NCBI RefSeq assembly: GCF_001949145.1
Contig: NW_019091456.1
Span: 432,620 to 496,619 of the forward strand
Origin: Acanthaster planci
Lineage: Eukaryota; Echinodermata; Asteroidea; Valvatida; Acanthasteridae
Direction: 5' to 3'
DNA: 64,000 nt
The notes below the pieces were generated by a model. That model made no database searches and was not told the DNA's origin. It saw only the letters and a list, made by a program, of their open reading frames with translations. The position numbers and the translations under genes were made by a program. Each line of letters begins with the position of its first letter. Position 1 is the stretch's first letter. Shown here one piece after another: positions 22,261-33,879 of the stretch.

Positions 22261-22908
22261 TCTCAGGACCATTTGAAACAAAATGGCTGTTTTCTCTTTG
22301 CAGTTTGGTGGATGATACCAACAACGATTGTGCTAAATGATTTGCTTCTTATCAGTATTTTTCCATCGTTAATAATTGTGTTTGCAGTAGATATGCTCCA
22401 CGTGTTGTCACCCAAGTGTGACGTGAAAGCTGAACTTGAAAGTCACCCTTTTTCGCGACAATTGATAACACAGACTGGCGTCCAGCTACCCGTAGTTCTG
22501 GAGTTATACCACTGATCATTCAGAGGTGAAGGTGGAAATAAGTGCTGAATACCGTAATTGACCAGGTCTGTGATTTAATGCTTGTTCAAACTCCACCTGC
22601 GGCGTCACGCTATTGTTTCACTGCTCCTTTATTTTGTACGAATGGAGCAATAGAGGCGATACCTCTTCATTCTCTGAAATTGCTTCCTTCGTTCAATTCG
22701 TACTGAATAATGCAGTGGTTCATTACTTTTAAGGGGAAACTTGAAATACACTCATTAATTGACTGCGGAGAAGAATCACACAGTTGGTGTTCGTATCGAG
22801 TCGTTCATTTCAATTCCCAAATCCTACGTTTCGAAGTTTGTGTTTGGCCCACGTTCTAGAAATGGTAGTTTATCTGTTGTGTTTCTGTGTTCGTCAGTTG
22901 TATTCTAA

Positions 22909-22931
22909 GTTTGTTTGTTTGTTTGTTTGTT
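22909..22931. repeat. (GTTT)n microsatellite
   Basis: Nearly six uninterrupted TTTG/GTTT units. The flanks 22261-23040 are otherwise quiet, with no exon seen. Confidence 0.9.
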
Positions 22932-23049
22932 GTGGTTTTTTGCACTTGGGTAGCAGTGAGTAGATGTCTGTGATGGATTCAAGTTGGGAATCGGATACTT
23001 GGTGTCAGAACTGTTACTTATATGCCGATGTCAATATCTCAGCCATAAG

Positions 23050-23470
23050 CAAGTGATCGCTTACCGATGTGCAAAACACAGAAACACCCCTTTGGCATTG
23101 GACGGATTCTGTGTTCCTTCCGTTTCTGACCTTTGACATCGCAGCCTCGGGTGGACTGTCACCAGATAGATGTAATTTGTTCAACGACCGATACTCTAGA
23201 TGGTCGGGCCCGCCAGCCCAGAGTTTCTGGATGGCGCTGCGATCCGATATGATTGAAATGAATTACGGTTGATTGGCGTTAACCAAAAACTGGATGGACT
23301 CGAGCGAGTAACAGGTATCCGGGACGCATTGGAGGAATCGGACGAGGCAGGGAGACAGGAAAGAAATCGCCCCCGTACCGGAATGTTGACATTGTCGGGC
23401 AAGTTGAAACAAACGAGCACAGGCGCAGGTGTATACACTGGTGCCGAACTTACGCAAAGTGGTTAGAGTT
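23050..23470. promoter_or_regulatory. CpG-rich island
   Basis: Complex CpG-rich sequence on AT-rich flanks with overlapping frames on both strands, up to 80 codons. It includes TGACCTTTGACATC near 23128, close to a nuclear-receptor direct repeat but with a mismatch. No splice-bordered exon was seen. Confidence 0.3.
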
Positions 23471-23674
23471 ATAATTACCCTCAACTTGCATACTCATTTG
23501 ATTCACATTGAACCGTTCTCGAAAGTAAAGGTATAAGGTTCTGAATTAATTGTCACTAATTAGTATTTGTTTTGCACACCTAGGTCTAGTTACTGCAACA
23601 GATGAAACTAATGTGGGAAAACTTTCAAGAATTTAATCAAACACCAAACCTTATCACTATGCTGCGTTTATATG

Positions 23675-23881
23675 CACTGTGAAAAGGTTGGTCAATTTTT
23701 GGTTGATATTTTATCCGATATTGGTGTAAATATCAACTTCATAACCTTGTGCAAATTGTTCCCAATTGTTGGTCAATGTTTGACCAACAGTGATGGAAAT
23801 TAACCAACAGTGTGGTAACTTTAACCAAGGCGGGGCAAATAACAAATGTCCAACACTGTTTGACCAATTTTTTTTACAGTG
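23675..23881. mobile_element. MITE-like element with CACTGT termini
   Basis: The left end CACTGTGAAAAGGTTGGTCAA and the reverse complement of the right end CACTGTAAAAAAAATTGGTCAA are matching terminal inverted repeats. A TA follows the right end directly and a TA lies 2 bp outside the left end, suggesting a decayed TA duplication. The inside has several TTGGTCAA/TTGACCAA words and no coding potential. Confidence 0.6.
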
Positions 23882-24059
23882 TAGGTCTGACAACGCTTAA
23901 TCCATAACTACAATTGATACTCAGTTGTATCCATTAAGGTTTAAAGATCATGTGGCCCGTAAAGTCCTCCAAACAAAGATTCTTAAAACTACAATTTAGT
24001 GGGGTATTCCTTTATAACTGAGTGAATCACATTTATGAACTTTTTTGCAACTTTGGTGG

Positions 24060-25130
24060 CCAAAACACGCACGTCTCGCCGTCTAATCATTAAGAGCACG
24101 GTAACTTTTCGCAATCCAACAAGTATCCGGCCGATGTAGCAAGAGAGCACGTTGCATTCCATCAACGATCTGGATAATGCGATTAGCCTGCGGACTGTGA
24201 TTGTTTCTAATTCTCATTAATTGGCGGACTGGGCCCATCTTGACACCCCGCGACCAAATATTAGGGGCCGTTTCCGAGTGGGGCTCCCCCGGCCCATTGA
24301 GGGGAGCCCGCTTCACGGCGCACTTCGTTCCAACCCGTATCGATTCTCAGGCCACAATGGCGCAATTATGCAGATGGTGTTTCTAATAAAGACGCTAACA
24401 TCATATCTCATCGCTACAAATTGTGATTCCTGGGTTTGTGGTTCTTCCACCGCCGACGACTCTTTCATGCCCCAATGCTGAAGTCACCGGTTTTGCGAGA
24501 TTTAGTCGCTTTCAATAAGAACGTCACTCACTTTCTAAAACTCACAATGACGAATTTGAAAGTAGTATGTTTAGGGACAAATGCAGTGATTCCTTTTTTT
24601 TATCCTGATGCAAAAACCAGACGGTGTAGATGAAAACACTTTTAGATGGATTGTTATAGTATAGTCATAACTTTCAATAACATTCTCTTTTCAGAGACAG
24701 TTGTGAAGGCTGTACGGTCTTAAAACACGAAACATCGGAGAGTTACTCTGGTGCTGACGTCTGCCTTCGATATCGCCATCACCACGTCGGTTACATTAAA
24801 GACACGAGAGCTAGCGTGTTATAATTAGTTACTGGAGGATAGGACGGTGAATGGGCGGGCTCTATCTCTTTATCTTCCGAAATGAGGTTGGGGAAATCAC
24901 GGAGAGCAAATTAGGCGGAAACAATGGGTGACGGAGAGGTCTCAAGTGGGTGAATAACGGCAGGGGAAGGGAGGGGATTACCATGCAAGGTTTGGGGGAG
25001 GTAAGGACGGAAACGATACAGCCTGCTATACACTCGAGCACGGCTGTCGCGCGTATCGGATGCTGGCATCCGTTAATTTGTTGCAGGCTCTGGTGAGCCT
25101 TCCACGGCCTAACATTCGTCATTTCCTCAG
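24060..25130. promoter_or_regulatory. Two CpG-rich islands
   Basis: Two CpG-rich blocks (about 24060-24500 and 24700-25130) are separated by AT-rich DNA. The first holds GATTGTTT, CTCATTAATTGG and a GGGGCTCCCC-type self-complementary run. The second is purine-rich on the plus strand. Frames of 60-86 codons occur on both strands, as GC-rich DNA gives by chance. Candidate regulatory sequence. Confidence 0.28.
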
Positions 25131-25266
25131 TTATACCTGATTATGGGGAAAGACAATGAATGGTTAATTCGATTTCAAGGTTCAAAGGTGCCGTTCTAAT
25201 GTCTTTTGTGCCCGGCACTGGATGATTTGTTTCTGTGGTCAAATAAGATTATAATTACCTTGAGTT

Positions 25267-25833
25267 ATGGACTTATTTGAGCAGGTTGGTAGAGACAAAG
25301 GGATAGACTTAACACACTCTAGTCCCTTTTACAACATGTCTACGGTTGATGCGACTATTTCAGCACAGGGAGAAATTACCATTTTGCCCAACCAAAGTTT
25401 ATTTACTCTCGCAGCTCAATATATGTACGAAAATGCTTTTAGTCAATATGAAATGAAAGTTATTACAGTAAATACAAGACCTTTGTATTTTGAAATGGGA
25501 AAGTTGGTTTGTTCCAAAACAACCTTTGTTTTCTTTCTCTATATCAAGATTTTCGATGTTCACATATGCCAAAAATTACAGTCATTTTGGACTTTATTTA
25601 AATTTGGGAACAAAGAACGCACAGTGGTACACATGCATATTCAAATTTTATATCTTGCGCTGCAATTGACTGCACCACGTTTATCGGAGAAAAAAAATTA
25701 TCACGGAACTTTCGTTATTAATAGAAATTTTGCTTCATTTTCGGCCTTATATTGTTGGAATTCGTTGGAAAGGACTATACCAAGAAATCTGCGTTATGCA
25801 GTTGGGCTAAATAGAATCTTGGCGCCAGACTAA
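25267..25833 (+). CDS. Unrecognised 188-codon open frame, probably fortuitous
   Basis: This is the longest open frame in the window, starting MDLFEQVGRDKGIDLTHSSP directly after an in-frame TGA and ending at TAA. It is not low-complexity and has no signal peptide, clear membrane segment or domain I recognise. Roughly one frame of this length is expected by chance in 64 kb read six ways at uniform composition, fewer in AT-rich sequence. It has no promoter-like start, no obvious splice sites and no neighbours. Listed for completeness; more likely chance than gene. Confidence 0.12.
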   Translation: MDLFEQVGRDKGIDLTHSSPFYNMSTVDATISAQGEITILPNQSLFTLAAQYMYENAFSQYEMKVITVNTRPLYFEMGKLVCSKTTFVFFLYIKIFDVHICQKLQSFWTLFKFGNKERTVVHMHIQILYLALQLTAPRLSEKKNYHGTFVINRNFASFSALYCWNSLERTIPRNLRYAVGLNRILAPD

Positions 25834-25839
25834 GTTCTT

Positions 25840-26160
25840 TTTTTTGACCGAAGTGCACGTGATTAGGATAAGTGGACCGGTAACGGCTGCCGATTGCAAA
25901 GCGACAATGGTGCTCGATATGGACAATGGCTCGCCAACGAGCATAGCAAGGCCGATATATCACCCGGAATCATTGGTCGAAAGTGCCGTTCTTGGTGAGC
26001 GGCGCCAGTTCAGTACCCCAGCTGCAACAGCCGTAGGGGATTGGGGAGATTTACCAAAGGAAACTGTTAAAACTCAAATTAATTTCCATCTCGCCGAGGA
26101 GAACAAGGCAAACACGGGCCCAGAACGCGCCCCAGATGCAAGCCTAAATTACTTTCAGGT
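25840..26160. promoter_or_regulatory. Island with paired SOX motifs
   Basis: Two ACAATGG words (25904-25910 and 25923-25929) lie 19 bp apart in the same orientation. Each matches the SOX HMG core (CCATTGT on the other strand). The island is CpG-rich and complex between AT-rich flanks. An overlapping 109-codon frame has no recognisable domain. Confidence 0.35.
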
Positions 26161-26739
26161 TTCGTCCTACTAAATAAAACGTAAAGTGCATACTTGCTCG
26201 CTGTAAAGTATTCCCTTAAGTTGGCATTAGTTAACAGTAGAATTTTAGGGATACAGAGACAAATGTGAACCGAATGGCGTTTATTGTGTGCGCAATAGGG
26301 ATGTTATTTCGGCACAGTCATCAGTGACAGTTTCTCTTGTCCTTAGCTATTATAGAATTTGAATGTTCTATGATAAATTGACTCCTTTTGTGATGTACTT
26401 GTTATACCAAGTTCAGGTGGCTGACGCTTCAGGGGGTAAATACGTTTGGGGTGCTGTTTGAACGTTACCCATTGGACTGATCGCAATAGGCTTTCCCGAT
26501 AGGAATATTATATCTCAAACGTAGCCATGACGTGTGCCACTTTGGATTTTAAGTGGCTCTTGCGTTATATAGCAAGTAGGTGTTTATTTGTGGGACACAC
26601 TTGAAAGAGTTTACTGGACAATATATGGGAAAGTATGTATGATTGGTGATTTTCGCTCCTTATTGGAGTGTGGCCAGACGCTGACAGGAATAATTATGTT
26701 AATTGTGGTCAGTCTTATCAAGGGAGTGCAATTTAACAC

Positions 26740-27010
26740 TGCGGCACCGTATCCCTGGGTAGACTAGCAGTCAACTTCTACCACTCTATGCTAACCGTTC
26801 CTCCCGGCCCACACGGGACCCGTTTCGGCACGATCCCCACCTCCCCCAGGACCCTGGGGCTCTTAAGAAGCACCCCAAATATCGCTGCAGATGGGCAGTA
26901 GTGCCGCCGCGCCGTAAATTGACAGCAACATCAATCAATGATAACTCCCAAATAATCCTTCAACATGTACCGGTCGTTGGCTTGCAGGCCCGACGGCTGT
27001 TCCATATTAA
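26740..27010. promoter_or_regulatory. Island with adjacent MEIS and PBX-HOX sites
   Basis: 26919-26925 is TTGACAG, a MEIS/PREP site. 26930-26937 on the minus strand is TGATTGAT, the core PBX-HOX composite. The two are 4 bp apart, the arrangement of known HOX-PBX-MEIS enhancers. Upstream is GC-rich CCACCTCCCCCAGGACCC and GCCGCCGCGCCG sequence. Confidence 0.4.
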
Positions 27011-27949
27011 ACAATTACCCCTCTTCCCCTTTTCTCCCCCTCCAAAAAAAGATCATTTGATAATTCCAGCAGCACGGTTGAATATTTCATTTGAAAATGC
27101 GAATTAAAAATTAACTCGTCACAGTTGCAGGCTGGAGTCAGCCGTTTCAGTCCCACTTTTAAATAATTTATATTTGCTGTCCCTTATTTCAGTTATCAAA
27201 ATGACGATTGCAGAAAATTTAACCGTTTAGCATGCACACCTATATCTTGCCAGTGTCGCTAGATAGACACAAACTTCTAGCGTGTCATATCTTCGCAGTC
27301 TGCACCTGTCATAGGTTCATGCAGCTGCATACTTTCCAAAGACCTTTGTCTTAAAATACTAAACTGTTTAGGAATGAAAACAAGTAGGATTAGGTTTGCT
27401 TAAAAGAAATGAGTCAGACCGAAATACCATCAACGGTGCTTCAAGTAGATGAAATATATATCAGAAAAAGATTCGTAAATTGATGAAAATTGAACTACAA
27501 TGTAGATCAGTGATGTCAGACTCGTCTATTAGACTCGTCTTAGTTTATTTCCCTTTCAAGTTTTCATCATCTATGATTTTGGAGTTGGAAGAATTACGTA
27601 ACTGTGTGGAGACCCAATTTCACAAAAGTCTGGAGTAATGGACATTTCATTTTATACATCATTGTAAAGAAAATATTGTTGCTGAAATGTTTGAAATTAT
27701 AATTCGGAAGGCCTATTCGAAACCAAATTGTAAGAATATTTTTAAATTATTTTATTGTGACAATGAGATCTAATGTAAGCTATGAAATCTGATCTGACAT
27801 TGTTATCTGTCCTTAACATTGTGACAATACGAAATGATAGCGCAGTTGTACGTTTGTTGACAGAACGTAACGCAGCGTAAAACAAGAGCAAAGAACTCCA
27901 ACTAGATTACAGAGTTTATTCATTAATTTTTTACCAATTAATGTGACTG
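27011..27949. other. AT-rich intergenic, nothing recognised
   Basis: No exon, repeat or CpG island was found. Confidence 0.4.
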
Positions 27950-28360
27950 TTTAATTTCCGAGCTGTTCCTCAGCTTTCTTGAGCGGTTTTCCAGGTGCGG
28001 ATCCCGACCGGGCCGCCGCGGTAGAGTTGCCGGCTAATTCCGTCCCCATCATAACGCTCGCAGTCAGCACTCTACTTTGTTTGCCTAACCACCGGTCGCT
28101 CTGACTTACCGAAGGGAGGGGGCATTTATATTCATTTTTTACGGGTCCGAGGCCGATTGAACGGGCGATAAGAGCGCCTGAGACGGTCATTATTGTAATA
28201 CAGGCATGGGCTGGGGTCAGGAGAGCTGAAGGAGATGGGCGACCTTGTCTTGGTCAATTTATGTGTGATTAGAATAGTTTCTCGTTGATTATTAAGCCAG
28301 GAGGAATAGAGCGAGATAGGGTACCATAAAGACGTACTGAAAGAGCGAAACACTTCGTCA
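27950..28360. promoter_or_regulatory. CpG-rich island
   Basis: A CpG-dense core at about 27995-28110 with CCGGGCCGCCGCGG is followed by complex sequence with GGCATTTATATTCATT and GGTCATTATTGTAATAC. Overlapping minus-strand frames of 73-79 codons lack domains. Candidate regulatory element. Confidence 0.3.
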
Positions 28361-29736
28361 GCGCGGTAAGATCACTCACAATGCCCCGCACAACCCAACG
28401 TTTTGTTATTTTTTCACCCGCTCAAAACTCCAGGTCGTGTAATGGGCCACTCCCCTGCGACAATTTCTCCTGCTTGTCTTTCGAGCTTATACTTGTTGAC
28501 ATGGTAGGGTGACGCCCTCCACACGTGATGTCATCACTATTGCGAACTCAAAAAACTGTTAATAAAACGCTAACTGGTCCTTCAAAGGAGGGCGCTTTAT
28601 GTACGAAAAAAGAATCCTTTTTGCATGCACTTTAGGGAGTGTGTAAATCTAATTACTGTAGTTTACGAGAATGCTTTGTTCTCCAAGTGAAAATGTGTGA
28701 CTGTACAAAACTTTGCGTCTCTGAGTTAGTATACTCTTGTTTTCAAAAATTTCACTGCCAAAATCTGAAGTGGTAGATTTCATCCTTTGGTCGTGGAAAC
28801 AAAAAACGGCTCTTTGAATATTGTCAAATTGACAACGTATAATGGGTCATTTCTCTAAAGCCCTAAAATTAACTCGTTTCTAAACTTTAATTAAAAATCC
28901 GGCATTTTTGACTCAGAATATTCACCGTGGGATCAAAACAAAACTCTGTTATTTTGTGTCTCCTTGATAAAATAAATCATTTGAACAACACGTCATAAAA
29001 GGCTTCTCTACTGCAAACAACACAGGTTTAATTTCTTGGTTTTGCAAATACTGACTGAAACATTTCGAATTTCAAAAACCTGCAATTTCCCTTTAAAGAC
29101 AATTTTGGTATTGAAAATGTGCTACGGACCTTTTTCCCTTTCCCCAAAATGTGAGATATGAAACAGTCGTCACATCTGAGGCGATTTTGACAAAGGCGTG
29201 TAGGCCCGTAGTAATCATGACCAATGTGAACATTCATTGCATTGTGCCGCGTGTGCATGCTAATGTCCAGCCCCTGAAGTTGCAGCTCTTCAAAGCTACC
29301 TGTGAGTTAAGCAAATGTTTAGGACAGGCTTCTTTGCCCATATTTTTGTAGACGTAAACATTAGAGAACAGGGTTTAACCAGATTCCTTGAGGAGGTCAG
29401 GGCCCTCGTTTAGAGGTTAAACTAAAAGGCTTGGTCGCTATTTGTTCCACAGGCAAATGTTAAACTGTGTATGTGTGCAACGCAGTGTCAACTTATCTTC
29501 CTCAAATTTTGAGCGAGGGACGCACACTCTAGGAGAGTGTAGGCCTGACAAATAAACCAGCTTTGGCATTGCTGATGGAGACACAGCGAGAAAAAGCTAA
29601 AGTCAGCATTTGATTGCATTGTAAGCGGGGATCATAGAAGCTCTAAAGAAATATTACTCTGTGAGTCTGTAATAAACAGGAGAAAACTCAACTCGGATTT
29701 CTTGAGACTGTTTTTCTGACCTCTTTCTCTCCAGCA
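28361..29736. other. AT-rich intergenic, nothing recognised
   Basis: A weak CpG patch near 28400-28540 and otherwise AT-rich DNA. No exon was seen. Confidence 0.4.
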
Positions 29737-30729
29737 CAGGGTATCCCAGAAAAACCAAACCCTGAGGAAAGGGGGTTAATATGCCCAAAATATGAGATAT
29801 GATTATAATGCATAAGGATTTCCGAAAAGTAGAAGCAGTATTCTTTCTAATGACACCTTGATGGTATCCCTCCTGTCATGCATGACTGAACACAAATGTC
29901 TTGAAAATGGGGCATTCGAACTCAGTTGTAACACTTCAGATAAACCAGTGAATAAAGTTGTCCTCTGTCATGCTTGTCCTGGTTGAAAGTGACAACAGAA
30001 GGTCATGTTAATGAGGGAAGATTGCCTTTTGTATTAAACTTTGTCACCCAACTTCAGATACATTTTCAACGGCATGAAAATGGTGTTTTAAGACATCTGT
30101 GGTGGGCCCAAGACGGGGCACCCGCACACGGGCTCATTGCTGTGAGGAATCTCTTGCGGGAACTGTTCCAAGATTGAGTAATTGCTCTTCACCATCCAAT
30201 TGAATGGCCGCCCCGTTCTCCGGATCTCACCACGTGTGATTATTCTTTATGGGGGTATTTAAATGAAAAAGTGTTCACCAGTCCACCACGTAACATCCAA
30301 GACTTACGAGGTAGTATTCAACAGGAGGTCGACATCTTACAACATGACCCTGCATTGGTGAGACAAGCTGTGGCTTACATGCGCCGCCGTTGTGCATTGA
30401 AAGGGAAGGCGGACACGCGGAAGGTGTCGGTGCATATAGTAAATTACGTAATGTGTAAATAATCGGTGTGCCCCTGATATCTTATCCAGGACAAGCATGA
30501 CAGAGGACAACCTCATTGACTGGTTTATCCAAAGTGTTACAACTGAGTTCGGATGCCCCATTTTCAAGACAATGGTGTTCAGTCATGTATGACAGGAGGG
30601 ATGCCATCAAGGTATCATTAGAAAGAATACTGCTTCTACTTTCAGAGATCCTTATACATTATAATCAGATCTCATGGTTTGGGCATATTAACCCCTTTCC
30701 TCAATGTTTGTTTTTTTCTTGACACCCTG
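29737..30729 (+). mobile_element. Tc1/mariner-superfamily relic with about 245-bp terminal inverted repeats
   Basis: The 246-bp left arm (29737-29982) and 244-bp right arm (30486-30729) are reverse complements at roughly 85-90% identity by eye. They begin CAGGGTATCCCAG on the left and, reversed, CAGGGTGTCAAG on the right. TA follows the right end; CA at the left may be a mutated TA. The arms make up half of the 993-bp element, and the middle holds only the C-terminal half of a transposase. The arms touch the coding remnant directly, so an internal deletion removed the N-terminal DNA-binding and first catalytic regions. Confidence 0.9.
29983..30462 (+). pseudogene. Transposase C-terminal remnant (DDE, mariner superfamily)
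   Basis: The frame reads through WAQDGAPAH, holding the second catalytic Asp, to a TGA at 30175-30177. In the same frame it continues with PIEWPPRSPDLTTCDYSLWG, holding the third catalytic Asp in the TTCDYSLWGY context. Counting the stop as one codon, 41 residues separate the two Asp residues, matching DD41D-type relatives rather than classical DD34D mariner. The usual C-terminal R-C-GGGH segment is replaced by RRRCALKGKADTR, which suggests a frameshift. The N-terminal half is absent. It is inactive; a full relative would be about 340 residues. Confidence 0.85.
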
Positions 30730-31189
30730 TATAGCTATGCTACTTGGCTCCTCCTTTTGACATTTTCCACCAGCACTCCACAGCTTAACTTTTTTTAAAC
30801 TTTTTTTTTTACTTACCTGAATGTACAAGTCACTAATTCTTCATTTTTAACACACCATTGCAAATGTTGAGATATTTTTGAGGGAGTATCGATTACAGAG
30901 TATGAGGATTTGTGAGGATTACAGATGCATCCTTGGTTAAATTCTTCAGCAATGTTGATAAAGTTTCCTTGTTTTTCTTGACGTTGTAATCTCTCCACAA
31001 AGATGGAGACATGTCAAAGGAGTAAACAATCCTTCAAGTAGAAAATACATGGACATTTCCAAATCTGTTTAGTCAAGCAAATATCTGTTGAGTAATGCGT
31101 TTATTGATTGAGATTTCTTCTTCTTTTGGGCGTGCTGTTCTCAATTTTGCTTACTTGCTCAAGACAGAAATTACACAGATATATCTCTC
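30730..31189. other. AT-rich intergenic, nothing recognised
   Basis: T-runs near 30780-30815 and no exon or ordered repeat. Confidence 0.4.
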
Positions 31190-31560
31190 GGAAATAATCT
31201 CATTGCGTGTGACCGAGACGAGCATTCTGCTCACGTCCAGGAAGACGTAGTATTTTTTGCTGGCCTACCTGCAGCCCCCGTCTTATCTCCTCCCCAAACA
31301 CCGAATATAGCGTCAACTCAGCGGGTCAGTGACTCTGGGCCATGGCTACGTCACCGCTCGCTATATCCCTGCTGCTGTTTTCCCCGTTTTCTTGCCTCTA
31401 TGTTTACTTTTCTTCGATTGATATAACTGGGCCAAGTCAAGAGGCCAGATGAAGGAACTGTGGGGGAGATGGAACTGAGTTTTTCCTCGAGTTTTGTTTA
31501 TATGTCCGTGGTTGTTATTCCACATCTGTGTGTCCTCAAGAGAGCAGGTGAACTTAAATG
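31190..31560. promoter_or_regulatory. CpG-containing island
   Basis: Complex sequence at about 31200-31400 with CpG-rich words such as GACCGAGACGAGC and CACCGCTCGC. The minus-strand 71-codon frame lacks domains. Candidate regulatory element by composition. Confidence 0.27.
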
Positions 31561-32379
31561 TATATCTCTGTGTCACTGACTGATGTGTGATTTCAGAGTG
31601 TCGATACGAATCATGTGTGCATAAGGACTAAAGGCAGGTATATTTTTATGTTTGCTGATATCAAGATGATTAAAAGGCCTTTCCTGCTTTCATTTTTTAA
31701 TATACGTTGACAACCTGCACGGACCCTACGGAATTTGTTTCAAATATTCCAAGTCCATCTGAAACAATTTGTCAGAGCAAGGACTATCTTTGTCTTCAAG
31801 ATACATCGTCTTTGTATATTTTTAATTAAAGAAGATTTTATAATTTTAAACTTAGTGTGAAAAGTTGTATACCTTAAGAATTATGAATAGAACATCCAAT
31901 AAGAATATTTTCAAGAATTCAGCAATCTTTGTAAATCGTTGCAGACGAGCTAAGAAATAATTCTGACATGCACTGGACTATAAGATGCTTCATTCTGATC
32001 AAAACAAAATAAAATATCATTTCGGAGGTTAGACATCGATTTGACTTGGATTACAATGTAATGTTGCTCTTGGTATTGAGATTTATTCCAATTTATTTCT
32101 GCTCAGGATATTATTCTGGCATTTTATGGAGTGCTTACTGAGTTTGGGTGCACTGTATTATTCGCAATTAAAAAGTCTTGTTTGATTAATATCAAGAATG
32201 ATGAAGCCAAAGGCGTATTCCTACCATTCAAAATGATAACAGAATATTCCGCATGAAAAAAAAACTTCATCCAGTTCATTTGTCTGCCTCAGTATGCATT
32301 CCCTGGAGCATTTTTATTAAGAAAAATTCCATGCACTTCAGATAGCACTTTACCTGTTGATAAGAATATCGCAGCGTGA

Positions 32380-32950
32380 AACGGAATCATTTTGTCTCCT
32401 GTCGCGGCCAGGTCACAGAGAGAGAGAGACGATGCCACATCGCCCGAGTCCATCCTTGCCGTTAATCACAGATGCCCCGTATTAAAGTTGACTTGTTTGA
32501 GAAGGCCACACACATCCCCAAGAAACAACTTGAAAAAAACCCTTCTTTTTGTCAGTGTTATTCTGTTGATTTTGGAGGCCCGGGCGCGTGGAAACACAAG
32601 CTGGGGAACAGCGAGGTTTTTTCTGCAGCGTGGAAAATTGGTCAGCGCGGTCGGTGCGTGTTATTGCCCCTCACGCCTGTCCCCAATAGTCATATTCATA
32701 CAATACCAGCGGGTCCTCCCCCGGCTATGTACTCGATGCTGTACTGATGGGATTTTTAGCGGCTGCGTCCCCTGCTGCAACGACAACCGGTTCCCTCTCT
32801 CCCTTTTTTTTTATTGCCTGGTGACTCGGCCAAATAGCATGATGACACATCGCTAAAAAACACAGTCGCACTGGAGAAGAAGACATGCGGGCCTTTCTGT
32901 TTGACAGCCTGTTCTGCATAGGACGATACCTACTATTTTTCTTATGACTG
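32380..32950. promoter_or_regulatory. CpG-rich island with long chance frames
   Basis: GC-rich complex sequence giving frames of 154, 91 and 88 codons in different registers and strands. None shows a domain or matching splice sites. It includes GCCGTTAATCACAG and GGAGGCCCGGGCGCG words. Candidate regulatory sequence. The flanks 31561-32379 are AT-rich with nothing recognised. Confidence 0.28.
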
Positions 32951-33194
32951 TAATTCATCAAATATGGCCATTGCCTTTGAGAACTTGCCATGGTTAGCTA
33001 ACTTTGACAGTTAAGAGCCATACCTAACTGTTCAAAATATTATGCAATTAATGTGAAACTGACAATCAGTCGTGCCCCGTCACTCTGCTTGTTTGCTCAA
33101 TAGCTCCTTCGGAAGGTAAAACGTATTTTTTTTTTAATTTGGTTATTTAGCAGCCGACGAATTAATCTAATTCTGTACAATCGCTACTCTGTTT

Positions 33195-33345
33195 CATCTT
33201 ATTATAGGGGGGGACGATTAAAGCCAGCATACCCAAGAGGCCCTGAGGTGACATCACATGCGACCTTAATATCTGCAAAGGGGCGGGGACAAGGCTATGT
33301 CCCCCTCCGATCGACGTCGCGTCCAGGATTTTTTTTTTCACAATT
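33195..33345. repeat. Degenerate G-rich interspersed repeat
   Basis: A G7 run at the left and CGTCCAGGATTTTTTTTTT at the right flank GGGGCGGGGACAAGGC and CCCCCTCCGA. The right end resembles the reversed GATCCAGGATTTTT pieces near 7394 and 19383. Probably an old dispersed element with unclear ends. Confidence 0.35.
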
Positions 33346-33879
33346 GGATGTATTTTCCAGTATGACCCACTGGCTAACATTCATCCCAAGATTTATCAGA
33401 GATGGAGCTGTAACCATTGGAAGGCATTAGGTGCAAACGTACAAGGGTCTACATCTTTTTGCGCGCTGCTTTTGTAATCTTTCTCGGCTTGTTTATTCAG
33501 TGCATAGGCGTCGGGTCTGTTTCTAAATTTCCTAGATCGCCTTTTCGTTCTTGTACTCACTGTTGGAGAGGGTTGCTTGTTATTTGCAGGTCCGTATGAT
33601 GCCAAGTTTTTCAGACCGTCCTTGCCTACTTTTGTTGTACTCTGATCCATTTCTTGCCTCATTTCTATTTCTTCCCATTTTACCATTTTATGAGCAATCA
33701 TTTAAAAAAAAAGAGAGATGAGGGCCTACTGGAGACATATTGCCGGCAGCAAAAAACTCACGCAGTGGCGCGGAAATATCGTATTTATTCGAGCAATCAT
33801 GACTCTAATTTACCGGAATTAATGATTTTTCGCTACCTGGGCTAAAAAAGAGAGACGGCCGAGAATTAGCCGTGGGTAT

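Noticed and set aside
32392-32856. 154-codon plus-strand frame with overlapping frames in other registers
   Set aside because: A GC-rich island gives several long frames at once. None shows splice borders or a domain.
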